A stretch of DNA of 64,000 nucleotides from Streptomyces sp. NWU339 (GTDB lineage: Bacteria > Actinomycetota > Actinomycetes > Streptomycetales > Streptomycetaceae): contig NZ_QFRK01000004.1 in the NCBI RefSeq assembly GCF_003143855.1, positions 62,001 to 126,000 on the forward strand. The letters run 5' to 3'. Made by a program: the position numbers and the translations under genes. A model generated the notes under the pieces. It worked only from the letters and a program-made list of their open reading frames with translations, had not been told where the DNA came from and made no database searches. How positions within the stretch are numbered: position 1 is the stretch's first letter; each line of letters opens with the position of its first letter. Positions 9,865 through 17,530 of the stretch are shown here, piece after piece.

Positions 9865-11094
9865 ATGAACGTCCTCACTCCCACCACACGGCCTCTCGCC
9901 CGGTGCCTGCATCTGCTCATGGCCGGGCTCCTCGTCCTGACCGCCGCGCGGGCGCTCGTCACGCACGATCCGCGGGCGGGGGCCGTCGTGGCGGTGTCCG
10001 CCGCTGTGGCGGGGGCCTACGCGGTCGGCCCGCTGACACCGCTCATGTCCGTCTCCCGCCGGGCCGCCGGGTGGTGGCTCGCGGGGCTGGGCGCGGTCTG
10101 GCTGCTGTTGCTGGCGCTGACCCCGGACGCGGTGTGGCTGGCGTTCCCGCTGTACTTCCTCCAACTGCACCTTCTGTCCCGGCGCGGCGGGCTGGTCGCG
10201 GTCGCCGCCACCGCCGTCGCCGCGATCACCGCGTTCGCCGTTCATGAGCAGGCCTTCTCCCCCGCCGGGGCGGTCGGGCCCGCGCTGGGGGCGGCCGTCG
10301 CGGTCGCCGTGGTGTGGGGGTACCAGGCGCTGTTCCGGGAGAGTGAACAGCGCCGCCGGCTGATCGAGGAGCTCACCGTCACCCGCACCGACCTGGCCAC
10401 CGCCCAGCACACCGCCGGTGTCCTGGCAGAGCGTGAGCGGCTGGCCCGGGAGATCCACGACACCTTGGCCCAGGGCCTGTCCAGCATCCAGCTCCTGCTG
10501 CGCGCCGCCGAACGCGCGCTGCCGAAGCGGCCCGAGGCGGCCGGCGCGCATGTCGTGCAGGCCCGGCAGGCGGCCGTCGACAACCTCGCCGAGGCCCGCC
10601 GTTTCGTGGCCGCCCTCAGTCCACCCGCACTGGAGGGCACCACTGTGGCGGGCGCCCTGGAGCGGCTGTGCGCCACCACCAGCGCCCAGCACCCCGTCAC
10701 GGTCCGCTTCCGCCGTACCGGCACGCCGCTGACGCTGCCCACCGCCGTGGAGGTGGCCCTGCTGCGCATCGCGCAGTCCGCGCTGTCCAACACCGTCCGG
10801 CACTCCGGGGCCCGGAGCGGCACGGTCACGCTCTCCTACCTGGACGACGCCGTGGCGCTCGACGTGGTCGACGACGGCACCGGGTTCGATCCCGAGCGCC
10901 CGGGGGCCCCTGACCCGGCCGCGGGCGGTTTCGGCATCGCCGGGATGCGGGCCCGCACCCGCGCCCTCGACGGTGCCCTCGCCATCGAGTCGTCACCGGG
11001 CCGGGGCACCGCACTGTCCGCCCGCTTCCCCCTCCGGGCCACCGAGGCCGGGAACGAACCCCGGCCCGGGACGGAAGCGAGGTGTGACCGGTGA
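9865..11094 (+). CDS. NarL-type sensor histidine kinase (HisKA_3)
   Basis: A 409-residue membrane sensor kinase. About five membrane helices fill residues 10-150, with little extracytoplasmic domain, followed by a short coiled region (LIEELTVTRTDLATAQHTAGVLAERERLAREIHDTLAQGL). The HisKA_3 phospho-acceptor is His198 in the REIHDTLAQGLSSI motif. The HATPase_c domain shows the N-box SALSNTVRHSGA and G-boxes DDGTGFD and GGFGIAGMRAR. ATG 9865 is preferred; an in-frame ATG at 9829 would add 12 residues. It overlaps the response regulator by four bases. The sensor is of the intramembrane-sensing kind, so the neighbouring exporter is a likely target or co-sensor. Confidence 0.9.
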   Translation: MNVLTPTTRPLARCLHLLMAGLLVLTAARALVTHDPRAGAVVAVSAAVAGAYAVGPLTPLMSVSRRAAGWWLAGLGAVWLLLLALTPDAVWLAFPLYFLQLHLLSRRGGLVAVAATAVAAITAFAVHEQAFSPAGAVGPALGAAVAVAVVWGYQALFRESEQRRRLIEELTVTRTDLATAQHTAGVLAERERLAREIHDTLAQGLSSIQLLLRAAERALPKRPEAAGAHVVQARQAAVDNLAEARRFVAALSPPALEGTTVAGALERLCATTSAQHPVTVRFRRTGTPLTLPTAVEVALLRIAQSALSNTVRHSGARSGTVTLSYLDDAVALDVVDDGTGFDPERPGAPDPAAGGFGIAGMRARTRALDGALAIESSPGRGTALSARFPLRATEAGNEPRPGTEARCDR

Positions 11095-11732
11095 ACGACG
11101 CCCCCACCCCCATCCGCATCCTGATCGCCGACGACCACCCGGTGGTCCGCGCGGGCCTGCGCGCCGTCCTGGAGACCGAGCCCGGCTTCAGCATCGTCGG
11201 GGCTGCCGCCACAGCCGAGGAGGCCGTGGCCCTCGCGGCGGCCGGCGGGGTCGACGTCGTCCTGATGGACTTGCAGTTCGGCGCCGGGATGACCGGAACG
11301 CAGGCCACCGCCGCCATCACGGCCCGCCCCGGAGCGCCCCGCGTGCTGATCGTCACCACCTACGACACCGACGCCGACACCCTCCCGGCCATCGAGGCCG
11401 GCGCCACCGGATACCTGCTCAAGGACGCCCCGCCCGAGGAACTGGCCGCCGCCGTCCGTACCGCCGCCGCCGGGCGCACCACTCTCGCGCCGACGGTCGC
11501 CGACCGGCTGATGAACCGGCTGCGCACACCGCACGCCGCACTGACCCGGCGCGAGACGGAAGTGCTCTCCCTGGTCGCCGAGGGCCTGTCCAACCAGGCC
11601 ATCGGCGCGCGGCTGAACCTCACCCAGGCCACCGTGAAGTCACACCTGGCCCACGTCTACGCGAAACTCGACGTGGACTCCCGTACGGCCGCGGTCGCCG
11701 CCGCTCTCGCGCTGGGCGTCATCCGCCGCTGA
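11091..11732 (+). CDS. NarL/FixJ family response regulator
   Basis: A 213-residue DNA-binding response regulator. The receiver domain has the acidic pair ADDH near the N-terminus, the phospho-acceptor Asp60 in VVLMDLQF, the conserved Thr in VTTYDT and Lys in LLKDAPPEELAAAV. The C-terminal LuxR-type helix-turn-helix is TRRETEVLSLVAEGLSNQAIGARLNLTQATVKSHLAHVYAKL. The GTG start overlaps the kinase stop (GTGA), so the pair is translated together. Likely targets are its own promoter and the divergent ABC exporter. Confidence 0.94.
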   Translation: MNDAPTPIRILIADDHPVVRAGLRAVLETEPGFSIVGAAATAEEAVALAAAGGVDVVLMDLQFGAGMTGTQATAAITARPGAPRVLIVTTYDTDADTLPAIEAGATGYLLKDAPPEELAAAVRTAAAGRTTLAPTVADRLMNRLRTPHAALTRRETEVLSLVAEGLSNQAIGARLNLTQATVKSHLAHVYAKLDVDSRTAAVAAALALGVIRR

Positions 11733-11837
11733 GAGCGGGCCGGGGCCCCCTCGGCGCCGTACCTGGGGGCTCGTGGGAACCTGGCTGGGGCGGGGACGGC
11801 TCGTACCCCACTCTCGGCGCGGCGGGAGAGAAATTCC

Positions 11838-11853
11838 GTCGAAGCGCTTCGAC
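11838..11853. promoter_or_regulatory. LacI-type operator, perfect 16-bp palindrome
   Basis: GTCGAAGCGCTTCGAC is a perfect palindrome with the central CG step typical of LacI-family operators. It lies 105 bp before the LacI gene start, and the same core recurs at 11930, 23457 and 23660. Autoregulation of the repressor is the natural reading. Confidence 0.75.
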
Positions 11854-11929
11854 AGCGTATGGACACCCATCCTTGCTGGGGCTACTGTCGAACCGCCCTC
11901 ACCTGATCCTGTACGTACGGCGCACTGTC

Positions 11930-11939
11930 GAAGCGCTTC
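11930..11939. promoter_or_regulatory. LacI-type operator, second site of the repressor promoter
   Basis: The core GAAGCGCTTC occurs again 19 bp before the LacI start codon; flanking bases are less symmetric (TGTC on the left, ACAA on the right). Two sites 92 bp apart would allow looping or stepwise autorepression. Confidence 0.7.
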
Positions 11940-11958
11940 ACAACAATGGGAGAGCTGG

Positions 11959-13008
11959 ATGGTCACCCTCGCCGAGGTCGCCCAGCACGCCGGAGTCTCG
12001 GCGAGCACGGTGAGCTATGTCCTCAGCGGCAAGCGGTCCATCTCCGCGAACACCCGCCGGCGGGTCGAGGAGAGCATCCGCCGGCTCGGGTACCACCCGA
12101 ACGCCGGGGCCCGTGCCCTGGCCAGCAGCAGGTCCAACGTCATCGCGCTGATGATCCCGCTGCGTACGGACATGTACGTGCCGGTGATGATGGAGATCGC
12201 CATCGCGGTGACCACCACGGCCCGCACCCATGGGTACGACGTGCTGCTGCTCACCGGCGAAGAGGGCCCCGACGCGGTGCGCCGCGTCGCCGGCAGCGGA
12301 CTCGCCGACGGGATGATCCTGATGGACGTCGAACTCGAGGACGAGCGGCTGCCGTTGTTGCGCGGTGGGAACGCCCCGGGTGGAACGCAGCAGGGAGCAC
12401 GGGCCGACCAGCCGGCGGTGCTGATCGGGCTGCCCGCCGACACCACCGGCCTGACCTGCGTGGACCTCGACTTCCGGGCCACCGGCGCGCTCTGTGTGGA
12501 ACATCTGGCGACGCTGGGGCACCGCGACATCGCCGTCATCGGCGAGGCCCCCGCGGTCTACGAACGGCACACCGGCTTCGCCGAGCGCACCCTCGACGGG
12601 CTGCGCTCGCAGGCACGGGAGTCGGGGGTGCGGCTGCTGCACCGGCCGTGCGAGGGCGGGTACGACGCGATGGCCGTGACCCTCGCCCGGATCCTCGACG
12701 AACGTCCGGGCACCACGGCGTTCGTCGTGCAGAACGAGTCGGCGGTCGAACCGTTGCTCGCCCTGCTGCGGCAGCAGGGGCGGGCCGTGCCGGAGGACGT
12801 CTCGGTGGTCGCGATCTGTCCCGAGCAGGTCGCCGTCCAGGCCTCGGTGCGGCTGACCTCGGTCGCCATCCCCGCGCAGGAGATGGGCCGGTACGCCGTG
12901 GAGCACCTGGTCGCCAAGCTCGACGGGCGGGGTGACGACGGGGTCGTCCTGATCGCGCCCGAGCTGACGGTACGGGCGAGCTCGGGCCCGGCGCCCGCCC
13001 GCGCATAG
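11959..13008 (+). CDS. LacI family transcriptional regulator of the sugar locus
   Basis: A 349-residue LacI/GalR regulator. The N-terminal helix-turn-helix is TLAEVAQHAGVSASTVSYVLSGKRSISANTRRRVEESIRRLGYHPNAGARAL (residues 3-55, including the hinge helix), followed by a periplasmic-binding-protein-like effector domain (VIALMIPLRTDMYVPVMMEI, DGMILMDVELEDERLPLL, CVDLDFRATGALCVEHL, SVVAICPEQ). The ATG at 11959 puts the HTH at its usual place and has GGGAGAG upstream; the open frame to 11773 crosses the operators and is rejected as coding. Four matching palindromes, two here and two between the substrate-binding-protein gene and the GH3 gene, indicate that it represses the whole glycoside locus and itself. 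The inducer is probably an oligosaccharide carried by the ABC importer. Confidence 0.92.
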   Translation: MVTLAEVAQHAGVSASTVSYVLSGKRSISANTRRRVEESIRRLGYHPNAGARALASSRSNVIALMIPLRTDMYVPVMMEIAIAVTTTARTHGYDVLLLTGEEGPDAVRRVAGSGLADGMILMDVELEDERLPLLRGGNAPGGTQQGARADQPAVLIGLPADTTGLTCVDLDFRATGALCVEHLATLGHRDIAVIGEAPAVYERHTGFAERTLDGLRSQARESGVRLLHRPCEGGYDAMAVTLARILDERPGTTAFVVQNESAVEPLLALLRQQGRAVPEDVSVVAICPEQVAVQASVRLTSVAIPAQEMGRYAVEHLVAKLDGRGDDGVVLIAPELTVRASSGPAPARA

Positions 13009-13030
13009 CCCGCCCCGCCTCGTTCCCGCT

Positions 13031-13070
13031 CCTCCGCCCGGTGGGCGGCCGGCCGCCCACCGGGCGGAGG
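13031..13070. terminator. 40-bp perfect palindrome, bidirectional terminator
   Basis: Bases 13031-13050 are exactly the reverse complement of 13051-13070. The palindrome fills the gap between the convergent LacI gene and the GH12 pseudogene (stops at 13008 and 13077), so it probably ends transcription from both sides. Confidence 0.75.
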
Positions 13071-13637
13071 CAGGGATCAACTGCTGCTGACCGTCAGGTT
13101 GTCGGTGCGGAAGTCCAGGCCGCCGGACGACGAGGTGATCTCGTAGCCGAACTGCACGTCGCCGATGGTCTCGTTGCCCATCCAGCCCTTGGTGTCCTTG
13201 ATCCAGTCGAGGATCGGCAGGATGTTGACGGTCCCGGAAGTGGAGTTGGACGTGCGCAGGAAAGAGAAGACCTGATTGGCGCCGTTGTCGCCCTTGTAGA
13301 CGTTCCAGGTGTGGCCGCCGAGGCTGACCGTGCCCTGCGGGCTGCCGAGCGGGCCGACGGGACCGTACTGGTTGACCCAGAGCATGATCTCGTAGTCGTA
13401 GTCCGTGTCCCAGATGTCGTACGACGTGTTGTACGCGCCGCGGACGGGACGGATGTTGTAGCTGCTGGTGAGCGAATCAAGTGAGTCAATGGGCTTGTTG
13501 ACCGCCTTCCGGGCATTCGGGTACGACTTGATCCCGTCGGTGTTGGGGTGGTCGGCCCATGTACCCCAGTTGGTACCGGAGTTGACCCAGACGCACTGGT
13601 TGCAGACGCCGGAGCCCCAGATGTTGTTGTAGAGGAT

Positions 13638-13720
13638 TTGGCTTGCTCTCCCTCCTGGAGGAAGGGAGATTCCGGCCTGCTCGCTCGGTGCTGTGCCGCT
13701 ACGCGGCACGGGCATCGGGC
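13638..13720 (-). ncRNA. Putative omega RNA 3' region of the TnpB element
   Basis: TnpB nucleases are guided by an RNA that overlaps the 3' end of tnpB and the right end of the element, with the guide copied from flanking DNA. Just after the tnpB stop the minus strand forms a hairpin, TCTCCC pairing with GGGAGA (13647-13652 with 13664-13669), ending in GAGCAAGCCAA. The bases that follow, ATCCTCTACAACAACATC, are GH12 sequence and would be the guide. The hairpin and position are seen directly; the RNA itself is inferred, and its 5' boundary is unknown. Confidence 0.4.
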
Positions 13721-14922
13721 GGGCTTCCGTGGCTTCCTGTTTCTTCGCGCTGTGCCAGAACGGGTTCTGGTCCTACCGGCGCTCGGCAGGCTGTCACCGC
13801 CAGTCCGGCGGCCCGTTTCACGTTCTTCGCGGCGTTGTGGTCCCGGTCGTGGACGGTGCCGCAGCCGCTGCAGGTCCATTCCCGCACACCGAGGGGTTTG
13901 GGTCCGCTGTTCGTACCGCAGGTGGAGCACACCTGGCTGGTCGGTTCGAACCGGCCGACCTTGACGAGGGTCCGCCCGTACCGGGCCGCCTTGTACTCCA
14001 GCATGTTCACGAACTGGGACCAGCCCGCATCGTGCACACTCCTGGCCAGCCGGGTGCGCGCCAGTCCACCCACCGCCAGGTCCTCCACGGCGACCGCTTG
14101 GTTCTCGCGGATCAGCTTGGTGGAGAGTTGGTGGTGGAATTCGCGGCGTGCGTCGGCCACCCGTGCGTGCGCCCGGGCTACCTTCCGGCGGGCCTTCTCC
14201 CGGTTCCTGGATCCCTTCTGCTTGCGGGACAGCTCCCGCTGGGCCTTCTTGAGCTTCTTCTCCGCGCGGCGCAGGAACCGCGGGCTGTCGATCTTCGTGC
14301 CGTCGGAGAGGACCGCGAAGTGCGTCAGGCCGAGGTCGATACCCACGGCCTGGTCACTCGCGGGCATGCGGGCCGCGTCGGCGGCCGGGTCGGTGCCGAC
14401 GACGAAGGAGGCGAAGTAGCGGCCTGCCGCGTCCTTGATCACGGTCACCGAGGACGGAACGGCCGGCAGGGCGCGCGACCACCTGACCCGTACCTCTCCG
14501 ATCTTGGGGAGGTTCAGGCGGCCGGTGGGAGTGATCGACCAGCGGGCGTTGGCGGTGAAGCGGATCGACTGCCGGTGGTCCTTGCGGGACTTGAAGCGCG
14601 GCGCCCCCACCTTCGGGCCGTTGCGTGTGCCGTTGCGGGAGGCGAAGAAGTTGCGGTAGGCGGCCTCCATGTCCCGCAGGGACTGCTGGAGGAGCACCGC
14701 GGACACCTCGCCCAGCCAGGACCGCTCGGGTGTCCGCTTGGCCCGGGTGATCAGCTTCTGGGACAGCGCACCCGCCGTGGGGAAGGGTTCTCCCGCCCTG
14801 CGGGCGTCCTCGCGGGCGCGCACCGCGTCGTTGTACACGACGCGGGCGCACCCGAACGCCCTGGCCAGCGCAATGCGTTGACCCGGCCCCGGGTACAGGC
14901 GGAAGCTGTACCGAAGCTGCAT
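13699..14922 (-). CDS. tnpB: TnpB RNA-guided nuclease (IS200/IS605 type)
   Basis: A 407-residue TnpB with an N-terminal helix-turn-helix/WED-like region (MQLRYSFRLYPGPGQRIALARAFGCARVVYNDAV). A RuvC nuclease follows, with all three catalytic acids: Asp196 in GIDLGL, Glu280 in VEDLAV and Asp361 in DRDHNAAKN. These positions are close to those of the characterised ISDra2 TnpB. A zinc ribbon CSTCG...CSGCG lies between the last two. The long basic helix FLRRAEKKLKKAQRELSRKQKGSRNREKARRKVARAH is typical. Length and active site look intact, so the protein may be functional. A GTACGATCACCGC segment directly precedes the ATG without a clear Shine-Dalgarno. It sits inside the GH12 gene on the same strand. 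Confidence 0.95.
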   Translation of the reverse strand: MQLRYSFRLYPGPGQRIALARAFGCARVVYNDAVRAREDARRAGEPFPTAGALSQKLITRAKRTPERSWLGEVSAVLLQQSLRDMEAAYRNFFASRNGTRNGPKVGAPRFKSRKDHRQSIRFTANARWSITPTGRLNLPKIGEVRVRWSRALPAVPSSVTVIKDAAGRYFASFVVGTDPAADAARMPASDQAVGIDLGLTHFAVLSDGTKIDSPRFLRRAEKKLKKAQRELSRKQKGSRNREKARRKVARAHARVADARREFHHQLSTKLIRENQAVAVEDLAVGGLARTRLARSVHDAGWSQFVNMLEYKAARYGRTLVKVGRFEPTSQVCSTCGTNSGPKPLGVREWTCSGCGTVHDRDHNAAKNVKRAAGLAVTACRAPVGPEPVLAQREETGSHGSPPDARAA

Positions 14923-15051
14923 GCGGTGATCGTACGAACGAGCACCACTCGGCCACCAGGGGGAACATGCGAACGATCACTCCCCGGACGGGGGATGCCG
15001 AGCGGAGGGCCGCACAGGGGGAAGCGTTGCCCGGCTCCGACGGATCAGGCC

Positions 15052-15128
15052 CCGTGACGCTCCGCGTCGGCCATGGTGACACCTGCGCTCTCCTACTCCG
15101 CAGGACCGCATCCGTGACACTCCGCGTC
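15052..15128. repeat. Two 17-bp near-identical repeats, 60 bp apart
   Basis: CCGTGACGCTCCGCGTC at 15052-15068 and CCGTGACACTCCGCGTC at 15112-15128 differ at one base, and each is followed by a CCATGG. They lie upstream of tnpB, in the presumed left end of the element, and may be subterminal binding sites or a trace of local duplication. Confidence 0.6.
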
Positions 15129-15304
15129 ACCATGGCAGATTCACTTCACCACCGGCCCAAAGGCCGATGCGCTGTGGCGGGGGCGGAGGCCAGGCCGACG
15201 GTGATGCCGAGGGCGAGGGCGGGCGCTGCCAGGACCGTGCCGATCCTGCCCGGGATGCTTGGCGCCATGGGGGTCCTTCCATGGGTGGGGGGGAATCGCT
15301 GGGG

Positions 15305-17530
15305 TCACCGCGCCTTCAGGGTCAGGACGCGGTCTTCGTGGGCGACGAGGTCGAGGCGCTCGGCGCCGTCGGAAGTCCGGAGTTCGATGCGGACGGTGCG
15401 GGTGGGGCGCAGCACGGCGGTGGCGCCGTCCGGGGCCCAGGTGAGGTCGAGCGCGGCGCCGAAGCGGGTCCGCACTCCGCGCAACGAGCCGCGCGGGTAC
15501 GCCGGTGGCGGCGCGGGCAGCAGGACCAGCCGGCCGGGGGTGGACTGCACGAGCGCCTCGATCAGCACGGCGGGGAGGGTGTGGGCGGCGTCGGCGTTGT
15601 AGACGTCACGGTGCGGGTAGTGCGCGCTCATCAGCGAATCGTGGAAGAAGTCGCCGTCGAGGACGCGGCCGAGGGCGCTCGCGACCCGGTCGGCGTCGCG
15701 GAGGCGGGCGGCGACCAGGGCGTGGTGCAGATGGCCGTGCGCGGAGTCGTTCTCGGGTCCGCGCAGTTCCAGGGCGCGGTGCGCGGCTGCGGCCAGGTCC
15801 GGGGTGTCGTAGGGAGTGATCTCGTCCAACGGCCAGACGCCGTAGAGGTGGCTGAGGTGGCGGTGGTCGTAGGAGTCCGTCAGCTCCGGCCGGGCCCATT
15901 CGGCGAGCGCCCCGTCGGCGTTGACGCGGTGCTGCGGGATCCGGTCGGCGAGCGCCCGCCAGCGGTCCGCGTGCTCCGGGTGGTACGCGGCGGCGGTCAG
16001 CAGGGCGTGCCGGGCCGCGGAGAGGTCCATGGCCGCGTCGACCGCGCCCCAGCCGGCGTTCGCGGGACGGTTCTCGGGCGAGTAGGAGGGGACGACGACC
16101 AGTCGGCCCTCGTCGTCGGTGCGGGTGAGGAAGTCCTCGTAGAAGAGAGCGACTTCGGCGAGTGCCGCGGCGGTGCGCGGGTCTCGTCCGCCGTAGGTCT
16201 CGTCGTGGTCGACGAGGGGTTTGAGGAGCCAGTCGGCGCCGGCCGTCCACAGGTGGAGGGGGTACTCGCGGCTGAAGTGGTACGAGTGCCCGGACTCGCC
16301 GTCGCTGTGCGCGGGCGCGACCACGCCCCGCGTGCCGAAGACCGCGCGGGCGTTGTCCCGCCAGTCGGGCAACTGGCGGTGGATCAGTGCGGCCAGCGCC
16401 TCGGTGACCTCGGGGAGGGCGGCGGCAGCGGCGGAGGCCGTCTGGAGGTTGAGGTTGGCGTCGTTGGTGAAGGCTCCGGACCAGGCGGTGTCCCATGCGC
16501 CGGTCCACAATCCGGTGAGGCGGGGCGGGAACAGGCCGCAGGCGGACAGCAGGTGGTAGCGGCCGGCCGCGAAGAGGCGTTCGAGCAGCGCGGCGCTGTG
16601 CGGTCGGCCCAGCAACGCGGAGCCCGGCAGGGTGCGTTCGGCCGGGTCGGCGGCGAGGTCCAGGGTGACGCGTTCGTAGGCGGTGCGGTGGTGCGGCAGA
16701 TGGCGGGCCAGGAGGTCGTCGTACGGGTCCGGTCCCTCGCCGAGCAGACCGCGCAGGGCTCGGCCCTCGGCGACCACGTCCGCCTCCCCGGTGTGCCGCC
16801 GCACCCGGGTGAGCAGGAGCACGGACCGCGCGCCCTCGACGCGCACTCCCGACGGGGCCGGCGTCGTCGTGCCGCCGGTGACGACGGCCAGGGTGGCGCC
16901 GGTGTAGGCGAGGCCGCTGTCCGGGTACCGGGCGCGCAGGCTCAGCAGGGCGCCCTCGGGGGTACGGACGGCGCCGTGGCCGACGCCCAGTGCGGTGGGG
17001 GCACCGGGGAGGCGGTGGTCCAGGGTGATGCCGAGGGTGGGCCCCGGGTCCGTGACGTGCTGGACGATGACGTCGTCGGCGCGGGAGACGAAGACGCGCC
17101 CGGTCCGACCGGCGCGGGTCGTCTCCGTGACGCCGGTGGCGAAGTCGACCGTGCGGCGGTACCGGGCCCGGTCGTCGCCCCGGTCGTCCCGGTCGTCGTC
17201 CGGGCGGCGCAGGCGCACCTGGAAGGCCGGATGGAAGGACCGTACCCACCGGAGCGGGCGGCCGTCGGTGAAGTCCTCGGCGGCGGTCAGGTCGCCGGAG
17301 AGCAACCGGTCCTGGAGTGCGGGGAGTTCGTCGGCCAGCCGGGGCGGCAGCCGCTGCTCGTCTCCACCACCGTCCGGGCGGACCAGGGTGTGATGCGTGA
17401 CGACGACCCGTTCGTCGTCCGGGTCGCCGAACACAAGGGCGCCGTGGTGGCCGTTGCCGCTCAGGAAGCCGTCCTCCCAGCGGGCGGCGGGCCGTGGTTC
17501 CCAGGTTCCGTGGACGGGTGTGGTGCTCAT
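15305..17530 (-). CDS. Glycoside hydrolase family 95 (alpha-L-fucosidase-type)
   Basis: A 741-residue GH95 protein. It opens with the family's N-terminal signature (TWEPRPAARWEDGFLSGNGHHGALVFGDPDDERVVVTHHTLVRPDGG). The (alpha/alpha)6 barrel contains FTNDANLNLQTASAAA, whose asparagines correspond to the base-activating residues of GH95 1,2-alpha-L-fucosidases, then HSYHFSREYPLHLWTAGADWLL and SYDHRHLSHLYGVWPLDEI. GH95 members remove terminal alpha-1,2-L-fucose or alpha-L-galactose by inversion. No signal peptide is seen, so it should act on imported oligosaccharides in the cytoplasm. The ATG overlaps the GH42 stop by four bases, coupling the two. It is followed after 35 bp by the GH12 remnant. 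Confidence 0.9.
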   Translation of the reverse strand: MSTTPVHGTWEPRPAARWEDGFLSGNGHHGALVFGDPDDERVVVTHHTLVRPDGGGDEQRLPPRLADELPALQDRLLSGDLTAAEDFTDGRPLRWVRSFHPAFQVRLRRPDDDRDDRGDDRARYRRTVDFATGVTETTRAGRTGRVFVSRADDVIVQHVTDPGPTLGITLDHRLPGAPTALGVGHGAVRTPEGALLSLRARYPDSGLAYTGATLAVVTGGTTTPAPSGVRVEGARSVLLLTRVRRHTGEADVVAEGRALRGLLGEGPDPYDDLLARHLPHHRTAYERVTLDLAADPAERTLPGSALLGRPHSAALLERLFAAGRYHLLSACGLFPPRLTGLWTGAWDTAWSGAFTNDANLNLQTASAAAAALPEVTEALAALIHRQLPDWRDNARAVFGTRGVVAPAHSDGESGHSYHFSREYPLHLWTAGADWLLKPLVDHDETYGGRDPRTAAALAEVALFYEDFLTRTDDEGRLVVVPSYSPENRPANAGWGAVDAAMDLSAARHALLTAAAYHPEHADRWRALADRIPQHRVNADGALAEWARPELTDSYDHRHLSHLYGVWPLDEITPYDTPDLAAAAHRALELRGPENDSAHGHLHHALVAARLRDADRVASALGRVLDGDFFHDSLMSAHYPHRDVYNADAAHTLPAVLIEALVQSTPGRLVLLPAPPPAYPRGSLRGVRTRFGAALDLTWAPDGATAVLRPTRTVRIELRTSDGAERLDLVAHEDRVLTLKAR

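Larger units (their letters stand above)
13638..15155 (-). mobile_element. TnpB-only IS200/IS605-type element inserted in the GH12 gene
   Basis: The element carries only tnpB; no Y1 or serine transposase gene (tnpA) is present, so it is non-autonomous. The low-coordinate end can be placed at about 13638: downstream of tnpB there is a GGAATCTCCC...GGGAGAGCAAGCCAA segment resembling the right ends of this group, which often end in TCAA, and the GH12 reading frame resumes on the very next base. The other end is only bracketed, between 14923 and the point where the signal-peptide reading breaks near 15155, where a small hairpin (CCGGCCCAAAGGCCG) occurs. Subterminal repeats are listed separately. 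Confidence 0.7.
13077..15269 (-). pseudogene. Secreted GH12 endoglucanase/xyloglucanase gene split by a TnpB element
   Basis: The 3' part (13077-13637, 186 codons) encodes a glycoside hydrolase family 12 body opening ILYNNIWGSG. It has the nucleophile motif YEIMLWVN and the acid/base motif VQFGYEI, plus GPLGSP and GGHTWNVYKG. The 5' part (from 15269) encodes an unmistakable signal peptide: MAPSIPGRIG, a hydrophobic core LAAPALALGITVGLA, then SAPATA, before an early stop. Between them lies a transposon with tnpB. A short stretch of the mature N-terminus, perhaps 15-40 residues, is not found on either side, so a small deletion may have accompanied insertion. The gene starts 35 bp after the GH95 stop and was evidently the last gene of the sugar operon. 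GH12 enzymes cut beta-1,4-glucan or xyloglucan outside the cell. No intact product is expected. Confidence 0.82.

Noticed and set aside
13077..15269. Reading the GH12/TnpB arrangement as an RNA-spliced IStron
   Set aside because: IStrons carry a group I intron; I see no intron core (P3-P8, P7) around tnpB, and a piece of the mature N-terminus seems to be missing, so splicing would not restore the enzyme.
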